The translations under genes and the position numbers were made by a program. From Prochlorococcus sp. AG-670-N10 (lineage in GTDB: Bacteria > Cyanobacteriota > Cyanobacteriia > PCC-6307 > Cyanobiaceae), in the NCBI GenBank assembly GCA_003209065.1, contig QCSX01000011.1:1-49436 (forward strand): a stretch of DNA of 49,436 nucleotides, written 5' to 3'. This document shows positions 1-10,191 of the stretch, piece after piece. The notes beneath the pieces were generated by a model. The model was given only the letters and a program-made list of their open reading frames with translations, was not told the origin of the DNA and did no database searches. How positions within the stretch are numbered: the stretch's first letter is position 1; the number at the start of each line of letters is the position of its first letter.

Positions 1-157
1 CAGTATTAAGAGGATTTTGTGTTCATAATGAGCTTTTGTGAATACCCATATGTTTAATTTAATCAACATAAAATTACCTTATTGAGGATATAGCAGCTTA
101 TTTAAGTGATTTCAAGGATTATGGTAATCCGCACAAAGAAAAAAATTAATAATTATT

Positions 158-589
158 TTATAAATATTTTTCTTTCATAACAGCATCACTACCGTCTTTA
201 TAATAATCCTTTCTTCTTCCTACATTTGAAAAGTTGAATTTGCTATAAAAAATATCAGCAATCGAATTAATTTCAGAAACTTCCAATAATAATTTTTTTA
301 TATTTAATTTTTCACAATGTCTTATTAAGTAGTTCATTAACAAACTGCCATAACCATTTCGACGAAATCTTTTTTTTATAGAAAAATAATTTATGTGTGC
401 TTCATCAGTAATTATATGAACAACGTAAATCCCAATCATTTTATTTTCAACCAATATTCCAACGACTTTGACTCCTTTTTTATTAAACTCATTTTCCCAT
501 TGTTTTTTTGTCCACAAGGAAATTGTATTAGAATCTAATTCAAAGCATGATTCTAATTCTTTAAGATCAAATTCTTTAATTAAAATCAT
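158..589 (-). CDS. rimI: GNAT N-acetyltransferase, RimI-like
   Basis: This 143-residue protein has the length of a single GNAT domain. The acetyl-CoA-binding segment is visible around residues 70-85 as RRNGYGSLLMNYL, a variant of the usual R/Q-x-x-G-x-G/A loop. It is followed by a beta strand and the 'N..A..FY..F.F' helix (residues 108-120) common to RimI, the family that acetylates the N-terminal alanine of a ribosomal protein. The gene is divergent from lysA. The family is secure; the exact substrate is inferred, since small GNAT enzymes are hard to tell apart by sequence. Confidence 0.75.
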   Translation of the reverse strand: MILIKEFDLKELESCFELDSNTISLWTKKQWENEFNKKGVKVVGILVENKMIGIYVVHIITDEAHINYFSIKKRFRRNGYGSLLMNYLIRHCEKLNIKKLLLEVSEINSIADIFYSKFNFSNVGRRKDYYKDGSDAVMKEKYL

Positions 590-679
590 TGAATTAATTA
601 TTGTCTCTAAGTAATTTAAAATAAATTTATTATAGAAGTTCTGAAAGTTGTAGAATAATTTTGTAAGAAAAGAATTCCT

Positions 680-2053
680 ATGGAAAAAAAAATTTCTTTT
701 TTAAAAAATAAGATTGATTTAATTAGTCCCAACAAAAATATCGTACCTGTCACCACAAGTATTGACATTAATAACAAGCTAAATATTGGGGGATGTTCTA
801 TTGAAGATTTAGTAAGAAAATACGATTCTCCGCTTTATATCTTAGATGAAATAACTTTAAGAAATTCCTGTAGAGCTTACAAAAAAGCACTGGAAAAATA
901 TTACCCAGGCGTATCACTTCCAATATATGCATCAAAGGCCAATAGTTCTCTATTTATGAGTAATTTAGTAGCCTCAGAAGGATTGGGTCTTGATGCTGTT
1001 TCAGAAGGAGAGTTAATAACGGCTTTAAAAGGTGGAGTTCCAAATGAAAAAATTGTTTTTCATGGTAATAATAAATCTGATAAGGAAATAGCATTTGCCG
1101 TAAAAAATAAAATCAAAGTAATTGTAGATAATGACCATGACCTATCAAGATTAGAAAAGATATCTGATTCATTAAATTACGATTTAGAAATAATGATTAG
1201 ATTTACCCCTGGAATAGAATGCCATACTCATGAATATATCAGAACCGGATCTTTCGATAGCAAGTTTGGTTTTGGCATTGAGTATTTAAGTAAGTTATTC
1301 GGAGTGATCATCAAAACAAAGCACCTAAAATTGATTGGGTTACATGCTCATATAGGATCTCAGATCTTTGAACTTGATCCACATAAAGATCTTGGCAAAA
1401 TAATGGCAAATGTTATGTTGCAAGCTAAAGAGTTCGGTCACAACATAAAAGAGCTAAATGTAGGAGGGGGATTAGGAATTAAATATACACAGGAAGATGA
1501 CCCCCCTTCAATTGATGATTGGATCAAAACAGTTTCATTATCTATTAAAGAGGGTTGTAAAAAAAATAAATTAGATTTACCTGTACTTATGTGTGAGCCT
1601 GGAAGATCTATAGTTTCTACTGCCGGAGTAACAATATACAAAATTGGTGCATTTAAAGAAATTCCAGGGGTAAGGACATACCTATCAGTTGATGGTGGCA
1701 TGAGTGATAATCCCAGACCAATTACATATCAATCTAACTATTCTGCTTGTTTAGTAAATAATCCTTTAAATAGTAATCCCAAAAATAAATACACTGTAGC
1801 TGGGAAGCATTGTGAATCTGGAGATATATTGTTTAAGGAACTTGAACTAGGTAGTTGCAAAACAGGTGATTTAATTTGTGTATTTGGTACTGGTGCATAT
1901 AATTTATCGATGAGTTCTAATTACAACAGAATTCCAAAGCCTTCTTGTCTTTTAGTATGTGATGGAGAAGCAGAGATTATACAAAAGAGAGAAAGTCCAC
2001 ATGATCTTCTTAAATATGATGTCTTACCCGATCGCTTTATCAAGCAAAGTTAG
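680..2053 (+). CDS. lysA: Diaminopimelate decarboxylase
   Basis: This PLP enzyme carries out the last step of lysine synthesis, meso-diaminopimelate to lysine and CO2. It has 457 residues. The PLP-lysine motif is YASKANSS (about residues 83-90), the glycine-rich phosphate loop is NVGGGLGI (about 260-267), and EPGRSIV and the C-terminal CESGDIL (substrate-contacting Cys) are present. The fold is alanine-racemase-type barrel plus beta domain. It starts a rightward run of tightly spaced genes: 27 bases separate it from the diadenylate cyclase gene. The residues before about 35 extend beyond the conserved domain, so a later start is possible. Confidence 0.95.
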   Translation: MEKKISFLKNKIDLISPNKNIVPVTTSIDINNKLNIGGCSIEDLVRKYDSPLYILDEITLRNSCRAYKKALEKYYPGVSLPIYASKANSSLFMSNLVASEGLGLDAVSEGELITALKGGVPNEKIVFHGNNKSDKEIAFAVKNKIKVIVDNDHDLSRLEKISDSLNYDLEIMIRFTPGIECHTHEYIRTGSFDSKFGFGIEYLSKLFGVIIKTKHLKLIGLHAHIGSQIFELDPHKDLGKIMANVMLQAKEFGHNIKELNVGGGLGIKYTQEDDPPSIDDWIKTVSLSIKEGCKKNKLDLPVLMCEPGRSIVSTAGVTIYKIGAFKEIPGVRTYLSVDGGMSDNPRPITYQSNYSACLVNNPLNSNPKNKYTVAGKHCESGDILFKELELGSCKTGDLICVFGTGAYNLSMSSNYNRIPKPSCLLVCDGEAEIIQKRESPHDLLKYDVLPDRFIKQS

Positions 2054-2080
2054 GTACATTTAAATAAATTAAATTTTAAT

Positions 2081-2959
2081 GTGAATTTTTGGGGGTTTAT
2101 AAACTTAAAGTTTTTATTGGATGTATTATTTGCAGCTGGATTTGGACTTTTATTGTTCTCGAGAGTTAAAGAACAGAGAACATTATGGCTTTTGAGAGGA
2201 TATTTATTTTTAGTTTCTTTTGCTTGGTTTATTCAAAGATATGCATATCTACCTCTAACTTCAAAATTAATTGATGCTTTAGTTCTTGCTTGTTCTCTAT
2301 CTTTAGCAATTCTTTGGCAAGGAGAACTTAGAAGATTAATGGAATTACTAGGTACTGGGAGGTTAGCTGTATTATTAGGAAATCCACCTAGAGAATTTAG
2401 AGCCACATCTACAACAGTTAACCAGCTAGTTGATGCGGCAGGAAAACTATCGCAAAATAGAAAAGGAGCCTTAATAGTTGTTGATTTAGGAAGCGATTTA
2501 AGACCAGAAGATTTTTTATATTCAGGTATAAATATTGAAGCACAATTGTCTACTGATCTATTAATAAATTTATTTGCAACAGACACCCCATTACATGATG
2601 GAGCTGTTCTGGTAAAAGGGAATAAAATAATTTCCGCTGGAGTAATACTTCCTCTATCGAGGCAAGGAATAAGTCGATATGGAACAAGACATCTTGCTGC
2701 CTTGGGAATTACAGAAAGATTCGACAGATGTATTTGTATTGTAGTCTCAGAAGAAACAGGTACTTTATCATTAGCTAATCAAGGAAAACTTGAAAGACCA
2801 ATTACAAGTAGCAGATTGCAGGAGCTTCTTATAAAATTAGTAGGAAATCAAAATCCATTAGGGAATCCAAAATCATCTACAAACAAAAGCACTTTGTCCC
2901 AAAATATAAATACGAATGATAATATTACTATTGAAAACGGTTCAAATAAATCAGATTAA
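2081..2959 (+). CDS. cdaA: Membrane diadenylate cyclase (c-di-AMP synthase), CdaA type
   Basis: The protein condenses two ATP into the second messenger c-di-AMP. It has about three hydrophobic segments in residues 1-85 and then a DAC domain with the signature motifs DGA (in PLHDGAVLV, about residues 168-177) and the RHL-type motif GTRHLAALGITE (about 204-215); most family members read RHR here. The C-terminal 40 residues are Ser/Asn-rich and look disordered. The start is a GTG at 2081, placed just before the first membrane segment. Ten bases separate it from uppS, so the two are probably co-transcribed. Confidence 0.9.
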   Translation: MNFWGFINLKFLLDVLFAAGFGLLLFSRVKEQRTLWLLRGYLFLVSFAWFIQRYAYLPLTSKLIDALVLACSLSLAILWQGELRRLMELLGTGRLAVLLGNPPREFRATSTTVNQLVDAAGKLSQNRKGALIVVDLGSDLRPEDFLYSGINIEAQLSTDLLINLFATDTPLHDGAVLVKGNKIISAGVILPLSRQGISRYGTRHLAALGITERFDRCICIVVSEETGTLSLANQGKLERPITSSRLQELLIKLVGNQNPLGNPKSSTNKSTLSQNINTNDNITIENGSNKSD

Positions 2960-2969
2960 AGATTAATTC

Positions 2970-3773
2970 ATGAGATCGCGAAACATATCAACAAAAGAAA
3001 ATTCAAAATTATCTAATTCAATAGATAAACTTCGAGTACCAAAGCACATAGCAATAATTATGGATGGGAATGGAAGATGGGCAATAAAAAAAGGTTTGCC
3101 AAGGTCATTTGGTCATAATAAAGGTGTTAGTGTTCTGAAGGAAATTATTAAAGCATCTAAGAGCCTAGAGTGTAATGTACTAACGGTTTATGCATTTTCA
3201 ACGGAGAATTGGACAAGACCATCTAAAGAGGTTGATTTTCTTATAAATCTGTTTGAAAAAGTTTTGAAAAAAGAAATCTCTGAGATTCATCAAGAATCAA
3301 TAAAAATAAGTTTCATTGGAGATTTATCCCCTTTTCCTAAAGCATTAAAATCAATAATTAATAGTTCAGAATCTCTTACTAAAAATAATAAAGATTTCAC
3401 ATTAAACATTTGTGTTAACTACGGAGGTAGACAAGAAATAGTAAAAGCCGCCAGAAAAATAGCAATCAAATCCTGTTCAGGTGAAATAAACCCTAGTGAC
3501 ATAGATGAGCAATTATTTAATTCAGAACTCTTAACTAGTGGGATCAATGATCCTGAATTACTAATACGCACCAGTGGTGAGAAGAGGATCAGTAATTTTC
3601 TTTTATGGCAACTAGCTTATTCTGAAATATATATAACTGATGTAATGTGGCCTGATTTTAATGAAAATGAATTTTTAAAAGCAATTATTGATTATCAATC
3701 AAGGGATAGGCGTTTTGGAGGTATACAATCATTACCAAAAGATTCTTGTAAAAATCCTAACTATTCTTCCTAA
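2970..3773 (+). CDS. uppS: Isoprenyl (undecaprenyl) diphosphate synthase
   Basis: A cis-prenyltransferase that builds the C55 lipid carrier used for peptidoglycan and O-antigen precursors. The catalytic Asp lies in DGNGRWA at residues 32-38. Other family motifs are visible: FSTENWTRP, the LLIRTSGEKRISNFLLWQ loop with its substrate-binding arginines, and YSEIY near the C-terminus. It has 267 residues, slightly longer than the E. coli enzyme because of an N-terminal Ser/Lys-rich tail of about 25 residues. It lies between the diadenylate cyclase gene and bioB with gaps of 10 and 6 bases. Confidence 0.95.
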   Translation: MRSRNISTKENSKLSNSIDKLRVPKHIAIIMDGNGRWAIKKGLPRSFGHNKGVSVLKEIIKASKSLECNVLTVYAFSTENWTRPSKEVDFLINLFEKVLKKEISEIHQESIKISFIGDLSPFPKALKSIINSSESLTKNNKDFTLNICVNYGGRQEIVKAARKIAIKSCSGEINPSDIDEQLFNSELLTSGINDPELLIRTSGEKRISNFLLWQLAYSEIYITDVMWPDFNENEFLKAIIDYQSRDRRFGGIQSLPKDSCKNPNYSS

Positions 3774-3779
3774 TTCAAA

Positions 3780-4787
3780 ATGATTAATTCAGATAATCAA
3801 AATTTTTACAAAATTAGATTTGATTGGGGTAGAGATGAGATTTTGGAAATATTAAATTACCCATTGGTAGATTTGATGTGGGAAGCTCAAATTATTCATA
3901 GAGAGTTCAATCAATATAAAGTCCAACTATCTTCTCTGTTCAGCGTAAAAACTGGCGGATGTGAAGAGAATTGTTCTTACTGTAGTCAATCAATTTATAG
4001 CTCTAGTCAAATAAAAAGTCACCCTCAATATGAAGTGGAAGCTGTTTTAAAAAGAGCTAAAACAGCAAAAAAGGAAGGAGCTGATAGGTTTTGTATGGGT
4101 TGGGCTTGGAGAGAAATTAGAGATGGTAAACCTTTCAATTCAATGCTAGAAATGGTTAAAGGAGTAAAAGAACTAGGAATGGAGGCATGTGTAACTGCTG
4201 GTATGCTCACAGATGAGCAGGCCATGAAACTTGCCGATGCAGGACTAACAGCATACAACCATAATCTTGATACTAGTCCTGAATACTATAAAAATATTAT
4301 TACTACAAGAACTTATCAGGATAGATTAGATACTATTAAAAGAGTCAGAAATGCAGGTATAAATGTATGTTGCGGTGGAATAATAGGTCTAGGAGAAAAT
4401 AGTGGAGATAGAGCATCTCTCTTAGAAGTCCTATCAAATATGAATCCTCACCCTGAAAGTGTCCCAATCAATTCTTTAGTGGCTATAGAAGGAACAGGTT
4501 TAGAAGAGAACAAAGAGATTGATTCTATTGAGATGATTAGAATGATCGCTACTGCTCGAATTCTGATGCCAAAAAGCAAAATAAGACTTAGTGCAGGGAG
4601 GGAGAACTTAACTAAAGAAGCTCAGATTCTTTGTTTTCAATGCGGAGCAAATTCAATTTTTTATGGAGATGAATTACTGACGACCTCAAATCCATCTTTT
4701 CAAGATGATAGAAAACTACTTAAAGATGTAGGGGTTTCATTTAATAAAGATTTTGAATATGGTGATAAAACTGTTTCTAAAATATGA
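3780..4787 (+). CDS. bioB: Biotin synthase (radical SAM)
   Basis: Inserts sulfur into dethiobiotin to make biotin. The radical-SAM cluster motif CxxxCxxC is visible as C61, C65 and C68 in [11 protein letters not shown]. Downstream, YNHNLDTSP and [10 protein letters not shown] are typical of BioB, as are the conserved Cys positions used for the second cluster. It has 335 residues, the normal length. Its last codons overlap the start of the next gene by four bases (ATGA), a sign of translational coupling. Confidence 0.96.
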   Translation: MINSDNQNFYKIRFDWGRDEILEILNYPLVDLMWEAQIIHREFNQYKVQLSSLFSVKTGGCEENCSYCSQSIYSSSQIKSHPQYEVEAVLKRAKTAKKEGADRFCMGWAWREIRDGKPFNSMLEMVKGVKELGMEACVTAGMLTDEQAMKLADAGLTAYNHNLDTSPEYYKNIITTRTYQDRLDTIKRVRNAGINVCCGGIIGLGENSGDRASLLEVLSNMNPHPESVPINSLVAIEGTGLEENKEIDSIEMIRMIATARILMPKSKIRLSAGRENLTKEAQILCFQCGANSIFYGDELLTTSNPSFQDDRKLLKDVGVSFNKDFEYGDKTVSKI

Positions 4788-5716
4788 GAAATAATATTTA
4801 TAAAATAGTTTCGCTTTATTCTTTTTTCTCATTTCAAGAAAATTCAATAATCGAACTCAAAGAAAACTTATTTAGTATTGAAAAAAACAATGATCTTTCA
4901 GGCCTATTAATAATTGCAAAAGAAGGTCTTAACGGAACCATTTGCGCTGATGAGAGCATTATTGATAATATCCTAAACTTAATAAAAAGAATTGCTGGAA
5001 TTAAAGAATTAAACATTAAAGTTAGTTATTCAAAAAAGAAAATATACAAAAAATTAAAAATTAAAATAAAAAATGAAATTGTAACTATGGGTGTGCCTGA
5101 AATAAATCCTTCAAAAGATGCAGGAACTTACATTGATTCATTTACTTGGAATAAATTAATTAAAGATAAAAATACAATCCTTATTGATACAAGAAATCAT
5201 TATGAAATTTCTATTGGAAGTTTTAAAGAATCAATCAATCCAAATACTAAAAATTTTAGTGAGTTTCCTGATTGGGTAGATAATAATTTAGAGAATCATT
5301 TAGGCAATGAAAATTCTAAGAATATAGCCATGTTTTGTACTGGAGGTATTAGATGCGAAAAAGCTACTACTCTATTGAAAAATAAAGGTTACAAAAAGAT
5401 TTTTCATTTAAAAGGTGGAATCCTTAAATACTTCGAGGAAATATCAAAAGAGGAGAGTCTTTTTGAAGGAGAATGTTTTGTTTTTGATAAAAGAGTGGCT
5501 TTAGATCACGAATTAAAAAAAGGTTCCTACTCAATTTGTCATGCATGCGGAATGCCAATTTCTATAGAAGATCTAAAGAAAGAGGAATACCGAGAAGGTA
5601 TTCAATGTCATTTTTGTGTTAACAAATTTAGTGATAATGATAGAAAAAGGTTTGAAGAAAGGCAAAAGCAAATAAATAAATTAAAAGAGAAAAATCAGAA
5701 AGTTTACAAGGATTAA
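4784..5716 (+). CDS. trhO: Rhodanese-domain tRNA uridine(34) hydroxylase, TrhO/UPF0176 family
   Basis: The family uses O2 to convert U34 of some tRNAs to 5-hydroxyuridine. The N-terminal acylphosphatase-like region (1-100) holds the family motif KEGLNGT. The rhodanese domain follows (about 115-225), with the active-site loop [12 protein letters not shown] carrying the catalytic Cys. A C-terminal zinc-like knuckle (C..C at CHACGMP and CHFC) precedes a Lys-rich tail. It has 310 residues. The ATGA overlap with bioB indicates one transcript, although no shared pathway is known. Confidence 0.92.
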   Translation: MRNNIYKIVSLYSFFSFQENSIIELKENLFSIEKNNDLSGLLIIAKEGLNGTICADESIIDNILNLIKRIAGIKELNIKVSYSKKKIYKKLKIKIKNEIVTMGVPEINPSKDAGTYIDSFTWNKLIKDKNTILIDTRNHYEISIGSFKESINPNTKNFSEFPDWVDNNLENHLGNENSKNIAMFCTGGIRCEKATTLLKNKGYKKIFHLKGGILKYFEEISKEESLFEGECFVFDKRVALDHELKKGSYSICHACGMPISIEDLKKEEYREGIQCHFCVNKFSDNDRKRFEERQKQINKLKEKNQKVYKD

Positions 5717-5728
5717 TTGATAAAAATT

Positions 5729-6229
5729 ATGAAAGTAGAAGAATTACAAAATATTGCATTTTCCTTAGGCCTAGTTATAAAAATACAAGTAAGAGAAACT
5801 CTTGGATTATGTTTTTTTAAAATTGTTATCGCGGAACAAAGAGATAATATCGTAAAGATTTGGGGAGAGATGAAAGGTTGGACTTACTTTAATAAGAAAG
5901 GTATACAACTTGATACATTAAGGATCCTAAGTAATTCGCCTCCTTTTGTTTCGGAATTAATATGGGCATCTACCATGGCTTGGGCTATCGAAATGAAAAT
6001 AAGTAACAAAGCACGATTATTAGCCATTTATGATACCGAAGGATATAGTAAAAAACTTGTGAGATACTTTAAAATTATTGGATTTAAAGTTGTAAAAGAA
6101 GTTGGTTCTAATCCAATAGACCTTTTTTTAAGATTAATTTGGGGAGGTGCGGGAACACTAATGACAGGAGACTGTTCTTATGTATTAAACAAAATTGAAA
6201 AAAAACTTTCTTTAATTGAAAGAGTTTAG
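5729..6229 (+). CDS. Conserved cyanobacterial protein of unknown function
   Basis: This protein of about 166 residues has no domain I can name. It looks soluble, with a conserved-looking core containing WGEMKGWTYF, then PPFVSELIWASTMAWA, and a C-terminal GGAGTLMTGD segment. The frame is open four codons earlier to a TTG at 5717, directly after the previous stop codon. I prefer the ATG at 5729, but an AAGGAT sequence at about 5708 fits the TTG spacing better, so the start is undecided. It follows trhO with almost no gap and its end overlaps lipA tail to tail by four bases. Confidence 0.75.
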   Translation: MKVEELQNIAFSLGLVIKIQVRETLGLCFFKIVIAEQRDNIVKIWGEMKGWTYFNKKGIQLDTLRILSNSPPFVSELIWASTMAWAIEMKISNKARLLAIYDTEGYSKKLVRYFKIIGFKVVKEVGSNPIDLFLRLIWGGAGTLMTGDCSYVLNKIEKKLSLIERV

Positions 6230-7125
6230 CCAGCGTGATAACTACTTCTTACTAAAGGGCCGCAAGATACTTTTTTAAACCCTAATTCCTTACAAAACCT
6301 TGTAAGGTATTCAAATTCCTTTGGTTCCCAATATTTCTTAACGGATAAATGCTTTAATGAAGGTCTTAGATATTGTCCGATTGTAATTTGATCACAATAA
6401 ACTTTTTTTAGATCAAGAATCGTGGTTTCTATTTCTTCTAATGTTTCTCCTAAACCTAACATTATTCCTGATTTTGTCTCAATATTAGGAGCAATAGCCT
6501 TTGCTTTTTCTAATAAGCTTATTGAATTTTTATAATTAGCACCTCTTCGAACTTCTTTTTGAAGCCTTTCCACAGTCTCAAGATTATGATTAAAACAAAT
6601 TGGCTTTTGTTCTAGAATCTTTTTAAGTCTATCTTTTTGAAGTTTATCTTTATCTTCAAAATTTTTTCCACCTCCCCATAAATCAGGAGTAAGAACTTCT
6701 ATTTTAATTTTTGGGTCAATTTTTCTAATCTGTTTAATCGTTGAAACAAATAGATTAGCCCCATGATCCGAGAGATCATCTCTGGCTACTGATGTAAGTA
6801 CTACATATTTTAAATTTAGAATTTTCACTGCTTCTGCAACTTGAATACTTTCATATTTATTAATTTCACTAGGTTTACCTTTGCTTACCTGACAGAATGC
6901 ACAGGCTCGAGAACAAATTGATCCTCCAAGTAGAAAAGTAGCTGTACCTGAGGCATAACATTCGGCCCTATTAGGACATCTACCTTCTTCACAAATTGTA
7001 TGTATATTTGACTTTTTAATGAGTCTTTGCATTTTTTCAAATTCTGATGCTTTACTAATAGGAAATTTAATCCAAGAGGGAAGCCTTAAAATTTTTTCTA
7101 CTTTAATCTGATTTTTATTTTCCAT
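6226..7125 (-). CDS. lipA: Lipoyl synthase (radical SAM)
   Basis: Inserts two sulfurs into protein-bound octanoate to make lipoyl cofactor. Both iron-sulfur clusters can be read: the auxiliary cluster C45, C50, C56 (CEEGRCPNRAEC) and the radical-SAM cluster C71, C75, C78 (CSRACAFC). The C-terminal RSSYHA, whose Ser ligates the auxiliary cluster in this family, is present. It has 299 residues. It lies two bases downstream of recR on the same strand, so the two probably share a transcript. Cyanobacteria often carry two lipA copies; this is one of them at most. Confidence 0.95.
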   Translation of the reverse strand: MENKNQIKVEKILRLPSWIKFPISKASEFEKMQRLIKKSNIHTICEEGRCPNRAECYASGTATFLLGGSICSRACAFCQVSKGKPSEINKYESIQVAEAVKILNLKYVVLTSVARDDLSDHGANLFVSTIKQIRKIDPKIKIEVLTPDLWGGGKNFEDKDKLQKDRLKKILEQKPICFNHNLETVERLQKEVRRGANYKNSISLLEKAKAIAPNIETKSGIMLGLGETLEEIETTILDLKKVYCDQITIGQYLRPSLKHLSVKKYWEPKEFEYLTRFCKELGFKKVSCGPLVRSSYHAG

Positions 7126-7127
7126 TT

Positions 7128-7727
7128 TTAAATTAAATTTGTTCTTCCTTCTAAGGCTCTTGCTAAAGTAACTTCATCAATATATTCAAGTTCACTTCCC
7201 ATTGGAAGCCCATAAGCAATTCTAGTAACCTTAGTAAAAGGAGTAAGTAATTTTCCAATATAAAGACTTGTTGTATCACCTTCGACACTTGGAGTAAGTG
7301 CCAGTATTATTTCATCAATATCTGATTTACTTACTCTCTCCACTAAACTTCTGATCTCTAACAATTCTGGACTAATTGAATCCATAGGTGAAATCAACCC
7401 TCCAATAACATGGTATGTGCCTTTAAACTCCCTTGATCGCTCTAAAGCCAGTAAATCTTTGGTTTCTGCTACTACGCAAATTATTTTTTGATTCCTTTCA
7501 GGATTTCTACATATTTCACATTCTTCTTCTGAAGTTAAATTAAAACATTTTTTGCAATAGCCAACATTACTATGTGCTTCTAATAATGCTTTAGAAAAAT
7601 CTCTAATACTACTTTCAGGTTGTTTTAAAACAAATAATGCTAATCTTTGCGCTGTTCTTGGACCTATTCCTGGAAATTTCTCAAAATGAGCAATTAATTT
7701 TGAAAGTGGTTTGGTAAAAGTTATCAA
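7128..7727 (-). CDS. recR: Recombination mediator protein RecR
   Basis: Works with RecF/RecO to load RecA at gapped DNA. The 199-residue protein has the full family layout: an N-terminal helix-hairpin-helix ([13 protein letters not shown], residues 18-30), the four-Cys zinc finger C58, C61, C70, C73, then a Toprim domain with [12 protein letters not shown] and the C-terminal [20 protein letters not shown]. The length is normal. It is the first gene of a short leftward pair with lipA. Confidence 0.96.
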   Translation of the reverse strand: MITFTKPLSKLIAHFEKFPGIGPRTAQRLALFVLKQPESSIRDFSKALLEAHSNVGYCKKCFNLTSEEECEICRNPERNQKIICVVAETKDLLALERSREFKGTYHVIGGLISPMDSISPELLEIRSLVERVSKSDIDEIILALTPSVEGDTTSLYIGKLLTPFTKVTRIAYGLPMGSELEYIDEVTLARALEGRTNLI

Positions 7728-7832
7728 GATTAAATTTCTTCTAGAAACAATTTAGACGCATTTTTTGTAATTGGATTTATTTGTTTGCTTTTAATGTCTT
7801 ATTATATTTTTAGTTAATAATTTCTAACAACA

Positions 7833-8390
7833 ATGAAAAATATGAAAATTAACCCTTTTAAAAATTTATTATTAATAATTTTATGTCTTGCATTAAGTGC
7901 CTGCAGTGGAGGACTAAATGCAGGATTAGAGGCTTATCAGAGTCCCGACGGGAGATATGCCTTTTTATATCCAACAGGTTGGACAAGAGTAAAAGTAGAT
8001 GGGGGGCCTGAAATTATTTACCATGATCTAATTAATAGTAATGAGACTTTAAGTTTGGTGATTTCAGATGTAAATAAAGAAATCGAATTAGAGCAATTAG
8101 GGGATCCAAAAGAAGTTGGACAAACATTAATAACTAAGGTCATTGCGCCTGAGGGTTCAGGAAGATCAGTAAAACTTATTGATGCAAACAAAAGAGAAGC
8201 ATCTAATCATATTTTTTATGATCTAGAGTATCAATTAGATCTTAATGATCAAGATAGGCATGAACTTGCGACTGTCGTAATCGACAGAGGAACTTTATAT
8301 ACTTTTGCCGTCGGAACAAATGAAGAGAGATGGAATAAAGTTGATAGTATGTTTACTAATGTTATAGAGTCTTTTAACTTCTTAATTTAG
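7833..8390 (+). CDS. PsbP-like thylakoid lipoprotein (CyanoP type)
   Basis: The family is a lumenal accessory of photosystem II, thought to help assembly or stability. The N-terminus is a lipoprotein signal: basic residues, a hydrophobic stretch LLLIILCLALSA and a lipobox ending at Cys23-24 (LSAC). The PsbP fold follows, with the diagnostic SPDGRYAFLYPTGW near residues 37-50. It has 185 residues. Two ATG codons (7833 and 7842) are possible starts; the first is given. It is alone on its strand between recR and the ABC transporter. Confidence 0.88.
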   Translation: MKNMKINPFKNLLLIILCLALSACSGGLNAGLEAYQSPDGRYAFLYPTGWTRVKVDGGPEIIYHDLINSNETLSLVISDVNKEIELEQLGDPKEVGQTLITKVIAPEGSGRSVKLIDANKREASNHIFYDLEYQLDLNDQDRHELATVVIDRGTLYTFAVGTNEERWNKVDSMFTNVIESFNFLI

Positions 8391-8408
8391 TTTTTGAAAA
8401 GATATTTT

Positions 8409-10181
8409 CTAAATACCTACTTGAACATTCCATAAGTCTGAATATACATTTTTATTTTCTAGTAAAAAATCATGTTTTCCGCTTTCAATAATTTTGCCCT
8501 TATCTATAACAATAATATTATCAGCGTTTTTAATTGTACTTAATCTGTGAGCTATAACTATGGTAGTTCTCTCTTTAGTTATTTTAGATAATGATTTCTG
8601 AATTAAAACTTCTGTCTCGTTATCAACTGAAGCAGTAGCCTCATCTAAAATCAATATAGGAGCATCTTTTAAGACTGCTCTTGCTAGAGCTATTCTCTGA
8701 CGTTGTCCCCCTGAAAGTCTTTGCCCTCTTTCTCCAACAATTGTTTTATAACCTTCAGGTAATTGTTCAATAAATTTATGAGCTTCAGCAATTTTAGATG
8801 CTTTTACAATATCTTTAATTTTTGGACTACTTGCCCCATAGGCAATATTTTCCTGTACAGTTCCATGAAATAAATAAGTTTCTTGACTTACTAGAGAAAT
8901 ACATTTTCTTAAATCTTTTAAATTAATATCTCGTATGGGAATGTTATCCAAAGATATTAAGCCTTTATTAGTATCATAAATTCTAAGAAGAAGTTTAATA
9001 ATTGTACTTTTGCCAGAACCAGTTAATCCAACGATTCCTAATGTAGAGTTGCTACAAATTTCAAAATTTATATTCTTTAATGTTGATTCTCTACCAGGAT
9101 AATTAAAATTTACATTTTTAAAACTAACATCACCTTTTAACTCTTTAGCTTCAATTTTTATTTTGCCATCTTTTATTTTTATAGTGGTATCGATAAGATC
9201 TATTACTCTATTTATTGATGCCATTGAGCGTTGAAAATCATCTAAAACATGACCTAGAGTAGTTAAAGGCCATAACAATCTTTGAGTAATAAAGACTAAA
9301 AAACTATATGTTCCTACATCAAGTACCTTATTCCAGGTTTGAAAACCTCCAATAAGTAAAATTGCTATAAAAGCAAATAAAATAGCAAATCTTATTAGTG
9401 GAATAAAAGCAGATGATAATTTTATTGCTGCTTTATTACTTCTTTGATATGCAAGGCTTTCTTTATTTAGTCTATTTAGCTCCCAATTCTCTTTAGTAAA
9501 GCTCTTAATCGTAAGTATCCCACTTAAATTATTATTTAATCTTGAAGCCAAAAGACCTGCTTTATTCCTAACATCTTTATATTTTGGAGAGAGCTTTCTT
9601 TGAAATCTTATTGATCCAAGAAATATTAAAGGGATAGGTAAGAAAGCAAATAATGCGATTTTGGGTGCAACAAAGATCATTGTCCCCCCAATAATTAAAA
9701 CCGTAATAAATAATTGAATTAGTTGATTAGCGCCTTGATCAAGAAACCTCTCGAGTTGATTTACATCATCATTTAAAATCGAAAGTAGTCTTCCCGTATT
9801 ATCGTTTTCAAAGAAAGCCATATCTAGTTCTTGAATATGCTTATAAGCCTTTATTCTCAGTTTATGTTGCGATATTTGGGCTAAATTTCTCCATAAAACT
9901 GAGTATAAATATTCAAAGAAAGATTCTGCAGACCACACTATCCCAGAAGCAATTGCAAGAAAAATTAATTGATTTGGCACTTCTTTTATCCCTAAACTAG
10001 CAATCCAAGAATTCTGTTCTTTAACTACAATATCTACAGCAAGCCCAATAATTACTGGAGGAGCTAAATCTAAGATTTTATTTATTATTGAACTTAAAAA
10101 AGCGAATAAAAGTAGACTCCTTTCCTCTCTTAAATTTAGATAAAGCCTAACTATAGGATTTTTATTATTTATAAATCTCAT
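8409..10181 (-). CDS. ABC exporter, fused permease and ATPase half-transporter
   Basis: A 590-residue half-transporter that would act as a dimer in the inner membrane. The N-terminal half has about six membrane segments and the SILNDDVNQLERFLDQG coupling region of the MsbA/multidrug type. The ATPase half shows Walker A GLTGSGKST, the Q-loop VSQETYLF, signature LSGGQRQR, Walker B ILILDEAT and the switch His in IAHRLST, all intact. The sequence does not reveal the substrate; lipid or drug export is typical for this group. It may be co-transcribed with the small gene just upstream (10 bases away). Confidence 0.9.
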   Translation of the reverse strand: MRFINNKNPIVRLYLNLREERSLLLFAFLSSIINKILDLAPPVIIGLAVDIVVKEQNSWIASLGIKEVPNQLIFLAIASGIVWSAESFFEYLYSVLWRNLAQISQHKLRIKAYKHIQELDMAFFENDNTGRLLSILNDDVNQLERFLDQGANQLIQLFITVLIIGGTMIFVAPKIALFAFLPIPLIFLGSIRFQRKLSPKYKDVRNKAGLLASRLNNNLSGILTIKSFTKENWELNRLNKESLAYQRSNKAAIKLSSAFIPLIRFAILFAFIAILLIGGFQTWNKVLDVGTYSFLVFITQRLLWPLTTLGHVLDDFQRSMASINRVIDLIDTTIKIKDGKIKIEAKELKGDVSFKNVNFNYPGRESTLKNINFEICSNSTLGIVGLTGSGKSTIIKLLLRIYDTNKGLISLDNIPIRDINLKDLRKCISLVSQETYLFHGTVQENIAYGASSPKIKDIVKASKIAEAHKFIEQLPEGYKTIVGERGQRLSGGQRQRIALARAVLKDAPILILDEATASVDNETEVLIQKSLSKITKERTTIVIAHRLSTIKNADNIIVIDKGKIIESGKHDFLLENKNVYSDLWNVQVGI

Positions 10182-10191
10182 TGTAGTTTTA